From Chara braunii (Eukaryota > Streptophyta > Charophyceae > Charales > Characeae), in contig BFEA01000013.1 of NCBI GenBank assembly GCA_003427395.1, positions 3,117,747 through 3,139,602 on the forward strand: 21,856 nt of DNA, in the 5' to 3' direction. The notes under the pieces were generated by a model. That model had not been told where the DNA came from. It worked only from the letters and a program-made list of their open reading frames with translations, and searched no databases. This document shows, piece after piece, positions 1-8,930 of the stretch (positions are counted from its first letter, which is position 1; the number at the start of each line of letters is the position of its first letter). Position numbers and translations under genes: made by a program.

Positions 1-890
1 TTTGTCACTTGGTAGACTTGAGCACTTCAGTATGCCTCTGATCTGCCATCTGGCAGGCTTGTGCAACTCGGTATGATTCTGATCTGCCACTTGGCCGGCT
101 TGCGTAACTCGGCATGGTTCTGATCTGTCACTTAGTAGACTTGCACACTTCAGTATGGCTCTGATCTGCCATCTGGCAGGCTTGGGCAAATCGGTATGAT
201 TCTGATCTGTCACTTGGCAGACTTGCGCACTTCAGTATGGCTCTCGGCAGGCGTGCGGAACTCGGTATGGTTCTGATCTGGCAGGCTTGTGCAACTCGGT
301 ATGATTCTGATCCGCTATTTCGCCGGCTTGCGTAACTCGGCATGGTTCTGATCTGTCACTTGGCAGACTTGCGCACTTTGGTATGGCTCTTATCTGCCAC
401 TTGGCAGGCTTGCGCAACTTGGTATCGTTCTGATCTGGCAGACTTGCGCAACTCGGTATGGTTCTGATCTGGCAGGCTTGCACAACTCGGTATGATTCTG
501 ATCTGCCACTTGGCAGGCTTGCGCACTTCGGTATGGCTCTGATCTGCCACTTGCCAGGCTTGCGCAACTCGGCCTGGTTCTGACTTGGCAGGCTTGCGCA
601 ACTCGGCCTGGTTCTGACTTGGCAGGCTTGCGCAACTCGGTATGGTTCTGTTCTTTCACTTGGCAGGCTTGCGCGTCTCGGCATGGTTCTCATCTGTCAC
701 TTGGCAGGCTTGCGGAACTCGGTATGACTCTGATCCACCACTTGGCTGTCTCGTGCAACTCGATATGGTTCTGATCTGCCACTTGGCAGGTTTGAGTAGC
801 TTGATATGGTTCTGATCTGTCACTTGGCAGGATTGCGCAGCTCGATACTGTTCTGATCTACCACTTTTGGCAGACTCATAAGGCATGGTA
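1..890. repeat. 41-bp minisatellite with trimer higher-order structure
   Basis: About 23 head-to-tail units read on the plus strand as TCTGATCTGCCACTTGGCAG followed by GCTTGCGCAACTCGGTATGGT, 41 bp in full. Units at 37, 78 and 119 are three distinguishable variants (A, B, C; C has GTAGACTTGC-CACTTCAG). The variants recur as A, C, then A, B, C up to about 387, so part of the array has a 123-bp higher-order period. Several units are 34 bp long. Because 41 is not a multiple of three, every reading frame rotates through the repeat. The minus strand happens to lack stops, giving overlapping frames of 71 to 153 residues in all three phases. These are most simply a by-product of the repeat and not genes. 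Each full unit contains a short hairpin, CTGCC-ACTT-GGCAG. Confidence 0.93.
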
Positions 891-1056
891 CGGTGCCGGT
901 CCGCCGCTTGACAGAATAGCTAACTGTTTTGTTGTGCTAGGGACTGCGTTCACGGTCAGAACGGTAATGCTGGACAGTGTGCTCACTTGGATCAGCGATA
1001 GGTCCTTGTCCACACAAAGTGATAATGCAAAGTCATGTGTTTTATTGGGTTATTGT
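891..1056. other. Unique-looking spacer between minisatellites
   Basis: No open frame, RNA or repeat could be supported here. It separates the decaying last 41-bp units from the 31-bp repeat family. Confidence 0.5.
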
Positions 1057-1480
1057 TGCTGTTTTAGTGCGCGCGTTTACTTGGCCTTGCTGATTTAGTG
1101 CGCGCACATGCTTTGGGTTGCTGATTTAGCACGCGCCCATACCTGGCATTGCTGTTTCAGTGCGAAGCCAGGCTTGGGGTTGCTGATTTTTGCACGCCCA
1201 GGTTCTGCGGGACCCATAAGTTTGGTGATGTAGGACCATGCGCCCATGCACTTTTATGATGTGGGACCGCGCGCCCTGCTAGTCGAATGATGTTGGACTA
1301 TGCGCCCTGCTTATTTGATGACATGGGACACTGCACCCTTCAGGTTTTTGCACCACACTAGTTCCTGATGTAGGACCGTGCTGCAGGGTCACCCATCTAG
1401 TCGGTTTTATGGTTCGGGCCCACACGCCCTTTCGGTTTGATTATTTGAGATTGTGCGCCCTGCTGGTTCTACAGTGTGCT
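1057..1480. repeat. Degenerate 31-bp minisatellite family
   Basis: Four units start exactly 31 bp apart at 1057, 1088, 1119 and 1150 (TGCTGATTTAGTGCGCGC and variants), with a fifth at 1181. A second sub-family continues with the same spacing at 1227, 1258, 1289 and 1320 (GATGTGGGACC-GCGCGCCC). It then loses register near 1377 and fades by about 1480. The shared period suggests that the two sub-families descend from one array, although their sequences are now quite different. Confidence 0.8.
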
Positions 1481-1559
1481 TTATGTTATGAGACTGCGTG
1501 CCTTATTGGGATTGATGTCGAGTGACCCTGCTAGGCACCCCACTCCCATTGATTTGATT

Positions 1560-1860
1560 CCTTGCCGATCAGTCTCTGCGCAGGCAATGCTTTTGCTGAT
1601 TCAGTCCTTGCATGGACGGTATTTTTGCAGTCCAGTCCCAGTGCATACGGTATTTGCGATTCGCCCCTACATAGGCGACACTTTGCTGATCAGGCTTTGC
1701 GCAGGTGATGCTTTGGCTGATTCAGTCCCTCCATGGACGGTATTTGCCCAGTCCAATCCCAGTGCATACCTCATTTTGCAATTCGTCCCTACATAGGCGA
1801 CATTTTGCTGATCAGTCCTCTGTCATGACGGTATCGGCGGTTCCAGTCCTCATATTCTGG
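1560..1860. repeat. Higher-order repeat: four ~30-bp subunits, ~121-bp period
   Basis: The block starting near 1591 (GCTGATTCAGTCCTTGCATG) runs through four different subunits of about 30 bp. They end in GGACGGTAT, GTGCATACGGTAT, ACATAGGCGACA and GCGCAGGTGATGC. The same order restarts near 1712, giving a period of about 120-121 bp. A third, incomplete round runs into 1850. Plus-strand open frames of 68 and 106 residues lie in this array and are low-complexity by-products. Confidence 0.8.
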
Positions 1861-1899
1861 ACCCCCTTGCTGCGGAGATACTCTTATGATATTGCTATC

Positions 1900-2190
1900 T
1901 TGAGTTGCTGATTGTTGTTCAGCTGGGCCCATTCAAGCATGCCCCTACATTGAGTTGTTGGTTAGTGTTTAGCCGGGCCCATTCAGGCAGGCCCATACAT
2001 TGAGTTGCTGGTTGTTGTTCAGTCGGGCCTATTCAGGCGGGCTCCTACATTGAGCTACTGATTGCTGTTCAGGTGGGTCCAATCATGCGGGCCCAGACAT
2101 TGAGTTGATTGCCACTGATATGGCTGGCGTGTTTGTCGAGTTGCCGCCACTCATATCCTATTCAGGTGGGTTTATTCGTTGAGTTGCTGC
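1900..2190. repeat. 50-bp tandem repeat, four full units and a decayed fifth
   Basis: Units begin with TTGAGTTGCTG at 1900, 1950, 2000, 2050 and 2100, exactly 50 bp apart. Each contains TTCAG-C/T-GGGCC-CATTCA followed by GGCCCxTACA. The fifth unit diverges after about 15 bp, and scattered fragments reach 2190. Exact spacing with moderate divergence suggests an old array without indels. Confidence 0.9.
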
Positions 2191-2229
2191 TGATTTTCCC
2201 CTATCATCAAGACACTACCGAGTGGTCAG

Positions 2230-3384
2230 TTGACTCAGCGAGGTTGTTTATATTGTACCTTGCAGATTGACCAAACTGGCACATCAGCATGTTGCCGCCC
2301 CAAAGTGGGGCAAGCTTGTGAAGATGTTTTGGTATGGTTGTACTGGACATCAGATTTCATCAGAAGGGCAAATGAGTCCCCCACATCGAGACATACGCTA
2401 GTGATTATCTACCACATAAGAGGGGCTGGACAGGGAGTGAAGGGGATAACCTATGACAGGATCGCTGACTACATTTTCCGCAGCCAGAGTTACTGGAGGG
2501 AACACTAACTACATGTGGTGTTTCCCCAGGTTCCTTCTGCGCCCACTGGTGCTCTTGACTTCGATGGCTGTAATCCCAAACCTCTCAGCAAGGGTGGCAG
2601 CAAGGAAAAGAGACGTCAGGACAGAAAGATAAGGAGCGAGGTGGCTAGATCCAGGATACCTATCACCACATGCTTACAGTCTTTTACAGAGGATAGAGAC
2701 AGATAAATCGGATCATGAGCCTTGTTGCGTGAGCGATATTGACTCTGGGGATTACTTCGACTGGGGATTACTTTGACTGAGACATTCACTGAGCTCCTTT
2801 GGTTTTGAGTGGACTCGGGACGGCTCGTGTCACTGGTTACTAGAACGAGACATTGATGAAAGGCATCCCTATGACGGATTGCGTATCTCTTTGCACGATA
2901 CCTACTCGAAGGGGGATTAACTGAGACTTTACATGTCAAGAGAACCCAAGTCGGAGGAGGTAGCCGGCCCTTCAAAGGGAGAGGGACCAGTCGCATATCT
3001 TGGGGATGGCTACGGTCACCTTGTGGGAGCAGACTTTGCTATGCAGGCTTTTCGGCAACCCCTTTATGGAGACCGTTTTCTCAAGAGGTATCTTATGACT
3101 ATATCTACGGCAAGGGACACGTTGAGATCTTGACAGGAGCGACATGAGATATTTCCTTGGCAAAGGAGTTGTACCTCACGAGGGTTGCTGATGATGAGAT
3201 CGCAAGGTGCATGGCTTACATTTTGCAGATTGATCCGACAGCGTCATTGGGTATATGCTACGTGGTCCCAGAGTCAATTGCGACCTAGGTTCTTAATGAC
3301 AAGGAGGACCAATGCTTACCAAAGATGGAGTCCCAGACAGTCGAGCCCACTCACAAGGGGCTACCACTCGTGATCATTGATTGA
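2230..3384 (+). pseudogene. Decayed protein-coding remnant, family unknown
   Basis: A protein-like reading can be followed for about 385 codons over two frames. Frame 1 runs from 2230 to about 2648, with a stop at 2506, and includes GVKGITYDRIADYIFRSQSYW and a basic stretch SKGGSKEKRRQDRK. The reading then switches to frame 2 from 2651, with stops at 2774 and 2918. This part includes SDHEPCCVSDIDSGDYFDWG, then ERDIDERHPYDGLRISLHD, then DGYGHLVGADFAMQAFRQP. Near 3070 it switches back to frame 1 and ends at 3384, with stops at 3145 and 3286; this part includes AKELYLTRVADDEIARCMAY and PTASLGICYVVPESIA. The composition is balanced and unlike the neighbouring low-complexity frames. TTTCCCCAG at 2521-2529 resembles a splice acceptor, so some breaks may be introns and not damage. 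I do not recognise the family; a transposon protein is one possibility. Confidence 0.45.
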
Positions 3385-4089
3385 GGTCCATTCTTCTGCA
3401 TCATTGAGATGTACATTATTATTATTATGACTCATCACTAACTGCAGTCCTTCAATGGCTGCTCTCTTCATTCCTTGTGTATTGCTCTTCAGTCTCTGGT
3501 GTGAGGAATGTGTCCTCAAGGGGCCCTAGCCGATATGCACATGTTCTGGACTATGGCCCCAACAAGCCTCTTGCCCGCCTTAAGTGAAGGCGGGCCTGAA
3601 CATCCACGAAAGACCCTTATCTCAACATTTTCCAATGTGGGTATGAGACCGCTGCTGCACACCAGTTGGTTGACGTGCAGCCTGGCCTCTCCCTGGGCTC
3701 CTTCCAGAAGGAGCACCTACGCCAAGCAGTTGAGCCCAGGACGCCGGTGGTTGCGCCCTGGGCACACGCAGTGTAAGGCCGACACATCACGAAGTGGCCG
3801 CGAGCCAATGAGAATGCAGCATTGTCATCACACTTACCCGTGGGTCAATTTAAACATGGCAAACACTTGGAGCCTGGAGGCATCCTGGAAGTGCCCAACT
3901 GAAGAGGGCCCAAACCCTTAACTGTAGGAATATACCTGGGCGCAGTCACTGGGGCCCGACCGGAAGCTACTGGAAACTTCCTCGACCAGGCCTAAGGAGC
4001 CCAGCAGGGCAGTGACTCCCATATAGGGAGGAGGCCAACTGGGGTAGAATTTATAATAACTCAAATATGAGAACAAAAAAAAACTCAAA
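3385..4089. other. Unassigned DNA with three short perfect hairpins
   Basis: A plus-strand frame of 137 residues (3508-3921) crosses this stretch, but its composition (many Trp, Cys, Pro, His, no domain) does not argue for a gene. Three inverted repeats are visible: GCCCGCCTT/AAGGCGGGC at 3573-3595 (9-bp stem, 5-nt loop), GCTCCTT/AAGGAGC at 3697-3714 (7-bp stem, 4-nt loop), and GCCCAGG/CCTGGGC at 3734-3763. No function can be assigned. Confidence 0.4.
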
Positions 4090-4365
4090 TTCTGGAAAGT
4101 CAAATTTTGTTAAACTCCCTGAATTAGCAAAAATTTGGGCAGCACTCCCTTTAGAAAAGGAGGTTTTCCATATTTTTACTAAGCCAAAGAGTCAGAAAAA
4201 CTGGACCCTAAAAAATACAAAATTTGACTAAGTTCTTGGTTTTGTAGAAATTTTGGCAGGACTTCCCGTGGAGAAAGTGGCTTACCAAGATTTATACAAG
4301 ACCAAGTATATAAAAAAATTATCCCAGAAAATGCAAAAATCGACCTAAGCAAAAATAAACTTTGC
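4090..4365. repeat. AT-rich imperfect ~117-bp tandem duplication
   Basis: The segment starting near 4130 (AAATTTGGGCAGCACTCCC, then TTACTAAGCCAAA, ending AAAATTTGACTAAG) is repeated from near 4247 (GAAATTTTGGCAGGACTTCCC, then TATACAAGACCAAG, ending AAAATCGACCTAAG). Identity is only moderate. A further weak copy of the 3' part precedes it at 4087-4120. It abuts the hairpin array that follows. Confidence 0.6.
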
Positions 4366-4590
4366 TCAGAAAATACAGGAATTGAAACTAACTCCTATGG
4401 CTCTAGCACGTGGCGAGCAACTAAAGCAACTACCTATCAACTGAAACTCAGACTGCATAGTGATCTCACTCAGCCACATGCAAGCCAAACCACAAAGGTA
4501 AGTACTCTCACCAACCCCAAAGTTAACCTTATCAAACACATGATCTTTCAATAATTTATCCCTTTATACCCAACGTACATAAGGCATAAC
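4366..4590. other. AT-rich spacer before the hairpin array
   Basis: No gene is supported. The 61-residue minus-strand frame here has no recognisable features. Fragments such as CCAACCCCAAAGTTAACC near 4512 faintly recall the array core but do not form a hairpin. Confidence 0.4.
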
Positions 4591-5311
4591 GCTAAACCAC
4601 CCAAACTTATGGAACATGTCTGGCTCAGCCGTTGAATATACACAAACACAGGGCACTAAAACTATTCTCTTCTTTGGGCACATGACCAAGCCACCCTAGT
4701 CGCCCTGAACCATTTAAGTATCTAAGTTATATATAATTGTCTGCACTTTGTTTTTTACGGCAACATATGACTGAACCGGTCATCTTAGATCAAGATTCAG
4801 CCTGTCCCTTCTTACCACAATTTTATTCTTAATTCATACTCTCTTCATGTGGTGATAAGCTATAGTTAGACCATCCAACCTTATGGAAAAATGTCTGACT
4901 GGCCTGTTCATAAATAGTAGTATAAGATATAAACAAGTTTACCCTTTGTGTTTCAGCATGTGCGTGGCTCCAGACCAGACCACCCAATCTTATGGGAACC
5001 TGTCCAGTCCTTTGCATGAATTTCCTCCTTCAAAGTAAAGCAAGAGAGGGTCAAGGTCATCCAATCTTATGGAACTTGCCCAACCCCCTTTTCAGAAACT
5101 AACAAAACATAAGAAAACCCCAAGGAAAACAAAGCGACCAAGCCATCCAATCTTATGGAAAAATGCTTGGTCCCTGAAAATCAAGCACATGCATCCCTCA
5201 CAAGTCAAAGCAACCAGACCACCCAATCTTATGGGGACCTGTCTGGTCCGTCAGGCGATCAAAAAAATAAACATAGCACTGGGCCCTCCAATCTTATAGA
5301 GACTCTCCCAG
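4591..5311. repeat. Array of hairpin repeats with conserved loop and co-varying arms
   Basis: Seven clear units share a core close to CAYCCAATCTTATGGRAAMYT, at about 4598, 4872, 4981, 5058, 5144, 5220 and 5284. Where arms are present they sit directly beside the core and are complementary, yet their sequence differs between units. They are AGTTAGAC/GTCTGACT (4864-4871 with 4893-4900, one T-G pair), GACCAAGC/GCTTGGTC (5136-5143 with 5165-5172, perfect), ACCAGAC/GTCTGGT (5213-5219 with 5241-5247, perfect) and CTGGG/CCCAG (5279-5283 with 5307-5311, perfect). The units at 4591, 4973 and 5049 pair at 5-6 of 7-8 positions. A decayed unit with CTGAA/TTCAG arms lies at 4771-4800. In the four best units the loop is 21-23 nt. 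Spacing is 67-105 bp in the dense part, and some units are preceded by AAAGC. No protein frame explains this. Confidence 0.75.
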
Positions 5312-5854
5312 CCTTTTGTTGACCCAATCAAACATGCAATACTGCCTTCCTCCCACCTTTCCCCCAGATGCAATCCCACAATCTACTTTCAGTCAAATAA
5401 TAAAAACTGAAACTGACATTGTACATACATTCTTTTATTTAGTCTGGTTTGTGTCCTGAAAGTCAAACTACAAAGTCAAAGTAGGGATGCATACAGTATA
5501 CTCAGTCAAAACAGAGCAAGGGTTATAACAGGGTTTATAGAAGGAGGGCAATAGTTACCTTTCACTTCCCTGCCTCCAGAACTCCTCCTCAGTTCCGACA
5601 GAGCTCCCGCAATCGGTGGGCTGACTCCCCACAGAGTCTTGTTGCGGTCCTACGGGTTGCGATCCCGCCTGCCGCCTTCCCCTCAGAACAGGACTAGACT
5701 TAGAGTAAGAAGTGCAGGAGAAGGGGTTTGAGACTCTCGAGATACAGGAGGGGGACAAACTCAACTCCTAGGAGAGGGCCTTGATACCTTCACTCGCCAG
5801 AGGGCCCCACAATGGTGGCCAGAATGCGCAGCAGTCTGGTCAAACTGAAATCAA
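5312..5854. other. Unassigned intergenic stretch
   Basis: AT-rich to about 5560, then GC-richer. I see no domain-bearing frame; the 69-residue minus-strand frame at 5555-5764 is Ser/Gln-rich and unconvincing. A tRNA-like B-box resemblance near 5648 was judged too poor to call. Confidence 0.4.
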
Positions 5855-6389
5855 ATGCTGACTGTTGACCCTCCTGACGGTCCCCCAAATCGCAATGGGA
5901 ACCCCCGCTGTAGAGTCTGGCCGCTTCCCCAAGAACCACAACGTCCCTTCTTAGTCCAAACTCTCGTTGTGCAGTCTAAGAAGAATGGTGTTCAAACAAA
6001 GCCCCTCCCCACGTGCTCTTATTCAAATGCGGGTGGAAGTGCACTGAATACGCAGCAGCAAAGCGCCATGACAGGTTCAGCATCAGTTAGCAATTATGAT
6101 AAACGGCACCTGCCTAACCCACGTCCTAAGTTTATGAAACCGCCACATCCCCCCCCCCCCCCCCCGATCAGACTTCCGTATCGGTGATAATAGCGTTCCG
6201 CCTTTGCTAGGGACCATAGATAAAACCCCCCCTCCACAGTCCAGTCCTAACGATAAGGTGCAGTCTGAGCGCACAATCCCACACAACAACGGTACAACAG
6301 CGTGTGGCAAGAAAAAAAATTATGAAAAGGCACACCAGAAAGCAGTCAAAGCAGCGAAGTTTACTAGAAGGGAGCGAGGCTCACAGTAA
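5855..6389 (+). CDS. Low-complexity coding candidate split by a C17 run
   Basis: Two adjoining frames read like one protein interrupted at a run of 17 C (6149-6165). The upstream frame (5855-6187) gives VQSKKNGVQTKPLPTCSYSN and SNYDKRHLPNPRPKFMKPP, ending in a Pro run. The downstream frame resumes one base out of register right after the C run, at RSDFRIGDNSVPPLLGTIDK. It ends with a Lys-rich tail, YEKAHQKAVKAAKFTRRERG, and a stop at 6387. A tract length differing by one C would make the frame continuous, so polymorphism or a base-calling error is as likely as a real break. The ATG at 5855 follows an in-frame TGA. TCGTTGTGCAG, ending at 5973, looks like a splice acceptor and could mark the true exon start. 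No family was recognised; a disordered Pro/Lys-rich protein is the most that can be said. Confidence 0.35.
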
Positions 6390-6599
6390 CTAAACGACAG
6401 TAGTGCGTTTGACAAAAGCGCAACAACCATGCACAACAATGGTCAGACCACAACGGTACGACAGTTCCTTCTTCAAGGCGGTAGCACCCCAGTTCAACTA
6501 CAGTCAACTTGCAGATTGTTGTTATAACACTTCTTCAACCCGCGACTTCAACAGTAAACAACAAGTGGGCAATGCGCAATAGTCAAAGCTTGACACTAT

Positions 6600-8010
6600 A
6601 CTATGAAATCTGTTGTTGTTATCCGGAACCAAATCATCACATCCAAGTGTGTTTCCTCATATCACAACCCCACCATTTTTAGTTAGCGCACCTGACCCTT
6701 TTTTCCCGCCTGGTTCAAGTGGCTTGAATACTACAACGAGCATGACCGGATCCGGCGGAACAGGTGAGTTCAACTCTTCCCGTCCCCCTTTTTCTGTTCG
6801 AGCTGTGCCCGACCAACTGTGTAAACGAAAGTGAATCCGGTGCCTGAAACACAGGCAGATACATACACGGAAAGCCCACTATTGCCCTCTGTTGTTCGAC
6901 ACCGTAACCTCTCTTTATCTGTTATGTGCTGCCGGCTCAGCTTTCAAGGTAAACTCTCTCTCTCTCTATCTCTATCTATCTATCTCTCTTGTGTAGAGAT
7001 ACCTGCGGTGTTCGTAACGGGATCGGACGACGAGCCTACCCCTCAGTAACTACATCTTGATGATGACCAACGTCGATCCTGCAAAGCCCCAAGCCACACA
7101 GCGACCCCCTGTGCAAGGTAAGAGTGAATCTTCCGCTAAAACGTGGGAGCATACACTGCCCATCTATTTGCTCACGCAGAGAGACAAAGGGAGACTACTT
7201 CTCTCGATAGGGTGCGCAATGCAGCGGCCAGTAGGTAAGTCACCAACCCGGCTACCGGCCTTGCTGTTGCCCCATTTAGCAGCGATCGGTGCTGATCGCC
7301 AAAGGTTTGCAATCTCGCAGCTTATGTTTCATTATTCAGTATAGCAGACTGGGCAGCGTTCCCTCAGCACATAAGTCGTCCGGCCTTCGCGACTTGTTTC
7401 CCTGTCGCCCAATCGTGGGGACGAGTGACTCACCGGCCAACGGATAAGTCACCCACCCCCGTGGCTCACTTCTCACTCCTATTCGGCCAGCAAATGTGTT
7501 GTAGAGGGAGAGAGAGAGAGTTGCCGGATGCACCCCTCAAGGCTAGCAACGCACTGGCTAACAAGTAAGTCTCGCACTTCATGGCCTGCTTCTCGCTACC
7601 TCGGCCAACAACAGGTAGCCTCCAGATCTCGCATGGCTTCTCCCCTACCTCGACTGTCGATACTAGGTAAAATCAAAACGAAACTTTCATCGAGATACAA
7701 CCTAGGTGCCCTCCCTAGGAATTGTTCGCGCTTGTAAGTAAACCTGTTACTTCATGGCTCAAGAAGAGGCAAGCTCCAATCATTTAGGTGAACTCTCCTT
7801 CTCGTAATCCGGCCTTCTTGCGTATAGATGCACCCGGACGCTCGCATGACCCCATTCATTCCGACAATACTGCGGGGATATATGCTCAGCGGTCTTAATG
7901 GGATGGATCTTCCACTAAAATACGAGAAGATACATCCAATTCGGCCTGGATCTTCTTATTGCTGCGTCTGCTAATCGCCTCCAACTCGGCCAATCGTAGG
8001 AGGTAAGTTC
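6600..8010 (+). other. Splice-site-dense region, possible multi-exon locus
   Basis: Donor-like sites recur on the plus strand: CAG|GTGAGT at 6764, AAG|GTAAAC at 6949, AAG|GTAAGA at 7118, TAG|GTAAGT at 7235, then GTAAGT near 7564, 7734 and 8003. Matching acceptors give short candidate introns at 6949-6996 (pyrimidine-rich, ends TTGTGTAG), 7118-7179 and 7235-7279. The intervening frames (6613-6763, 6855-6948, 7057-7117) are plausible short exons, but phases do not join cleanly at every junction. Around 7440-7740 the motif GTAAGTCTCGCACTTCATGG with CTCGGCCAACAAC is itself repeated in degenerate form with a spacing of about 50 bp. Some donors may therefore simply be copies of one repeat. No product can be named. 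Confidence 0.3.
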
Positions 8011-8930
8011 TTCCTTCCTTCTTTCTCGCTCATGCACTCTTCCTATGACCATTGAAACCCCTCCCCTTGATCAAACTCCCCCTTGATAAATCCTTCCTAG
8101 GAACGAGTGCAGTGTCAGATTTCACTCTCAACAATGCTCGTTTCCGCCATGGTCACCCACAACATAGCCTTGCTATGTGACCAAACTAACTACTAATCTT
8201 CAAAACAAATCCTACTAACCGGCTCACCATTATCAATAACCCTCGTTTGTATCTACCCCTGCCCTGCACACTTGTCCAGAGAGGTAAAAGTACTTGGCCA
8301 CCATCATGGTCACGCCCTGCTTTGTGCGGAAAAGGGAGCAGCGCCTAGCTACATTTTGTATCAGGCATAAATGTCACGTATGAGATTAATGGGTTCTCTC
8401 GCTGACGAGGATAGAGACCATTCGTGCCACGTTATGCGTCATGAATAAGAGTCGTAATTTAACTGTGCATTGTATGAGCGTGAAAGTTGTTGATTGTCAA
8501 TTAGTACGAAAAAAAAACGGAGGAGGGAGGGGATATTATAAGTAACATTCCCTACAATGCTCTAATTGCATAGATCCTAAGTTAAACATCCTCCTCATAA
8601 CATTATCAATAGCGAGGTAGCAACAATGAGGATTTAATTGCTTAGCCCCACAACATTATCGATAATGGTAAAAAGCTGAAAAACAAGCAAGTTTCAAAAA
8701 AACTGCAAAGTGGGTAATTCTTCTAGCTAAAAACTGATCAGATCCAAAATTTTGACTGCAGGAGTCTTAAAGGAACTCCGTGCATTTATGACACTCGTGC
8801 CCATGACGTCCTTATTCCCCTCTTCTACCTTCTATTAAAACTAGAACTTTGGGAAAGAAAAACCATGAGGAATGAAAAAATTGTACTTGAGAGATGTAAG
8901 ATCGACAGATAAAAGTATGAGGGATGGGAA
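8011..8930. other. Unassigned DNA, one bulged hairpin
   Basis: No coding frame is supported. An inverted repeat lies at 8150-8183: ACATAGC/GCTATGT around a 3-nt loop, extended by TGGTC/GACCA across a 7-nt bulge. An A9 run at about 8510 and AT-rich DNA follow. Confidence 0.4.

Noticed and set aside
232-693. 153-residue minus-strand frame in the first minisatellite
   Set aside because: It is open in all three phases because the 41-bp unit lacks stops; there is no domain and the repeat explains it fully.
1-890. CRISPR-like array
   Set aside because: Units are contiguous with no unique spacers, and the context is eukaryotic.
3508-3921. 137-residue plus-strand frame
   Set aside because: Unnatural Trp/Cys/His content, overlapping antisense frames of similar length, no domain.
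6764-6802. 39-bp intron GTGAGT to TTCGAG
   Set aside because: Too short, and the joined frame meets a stop within about 10 codons.
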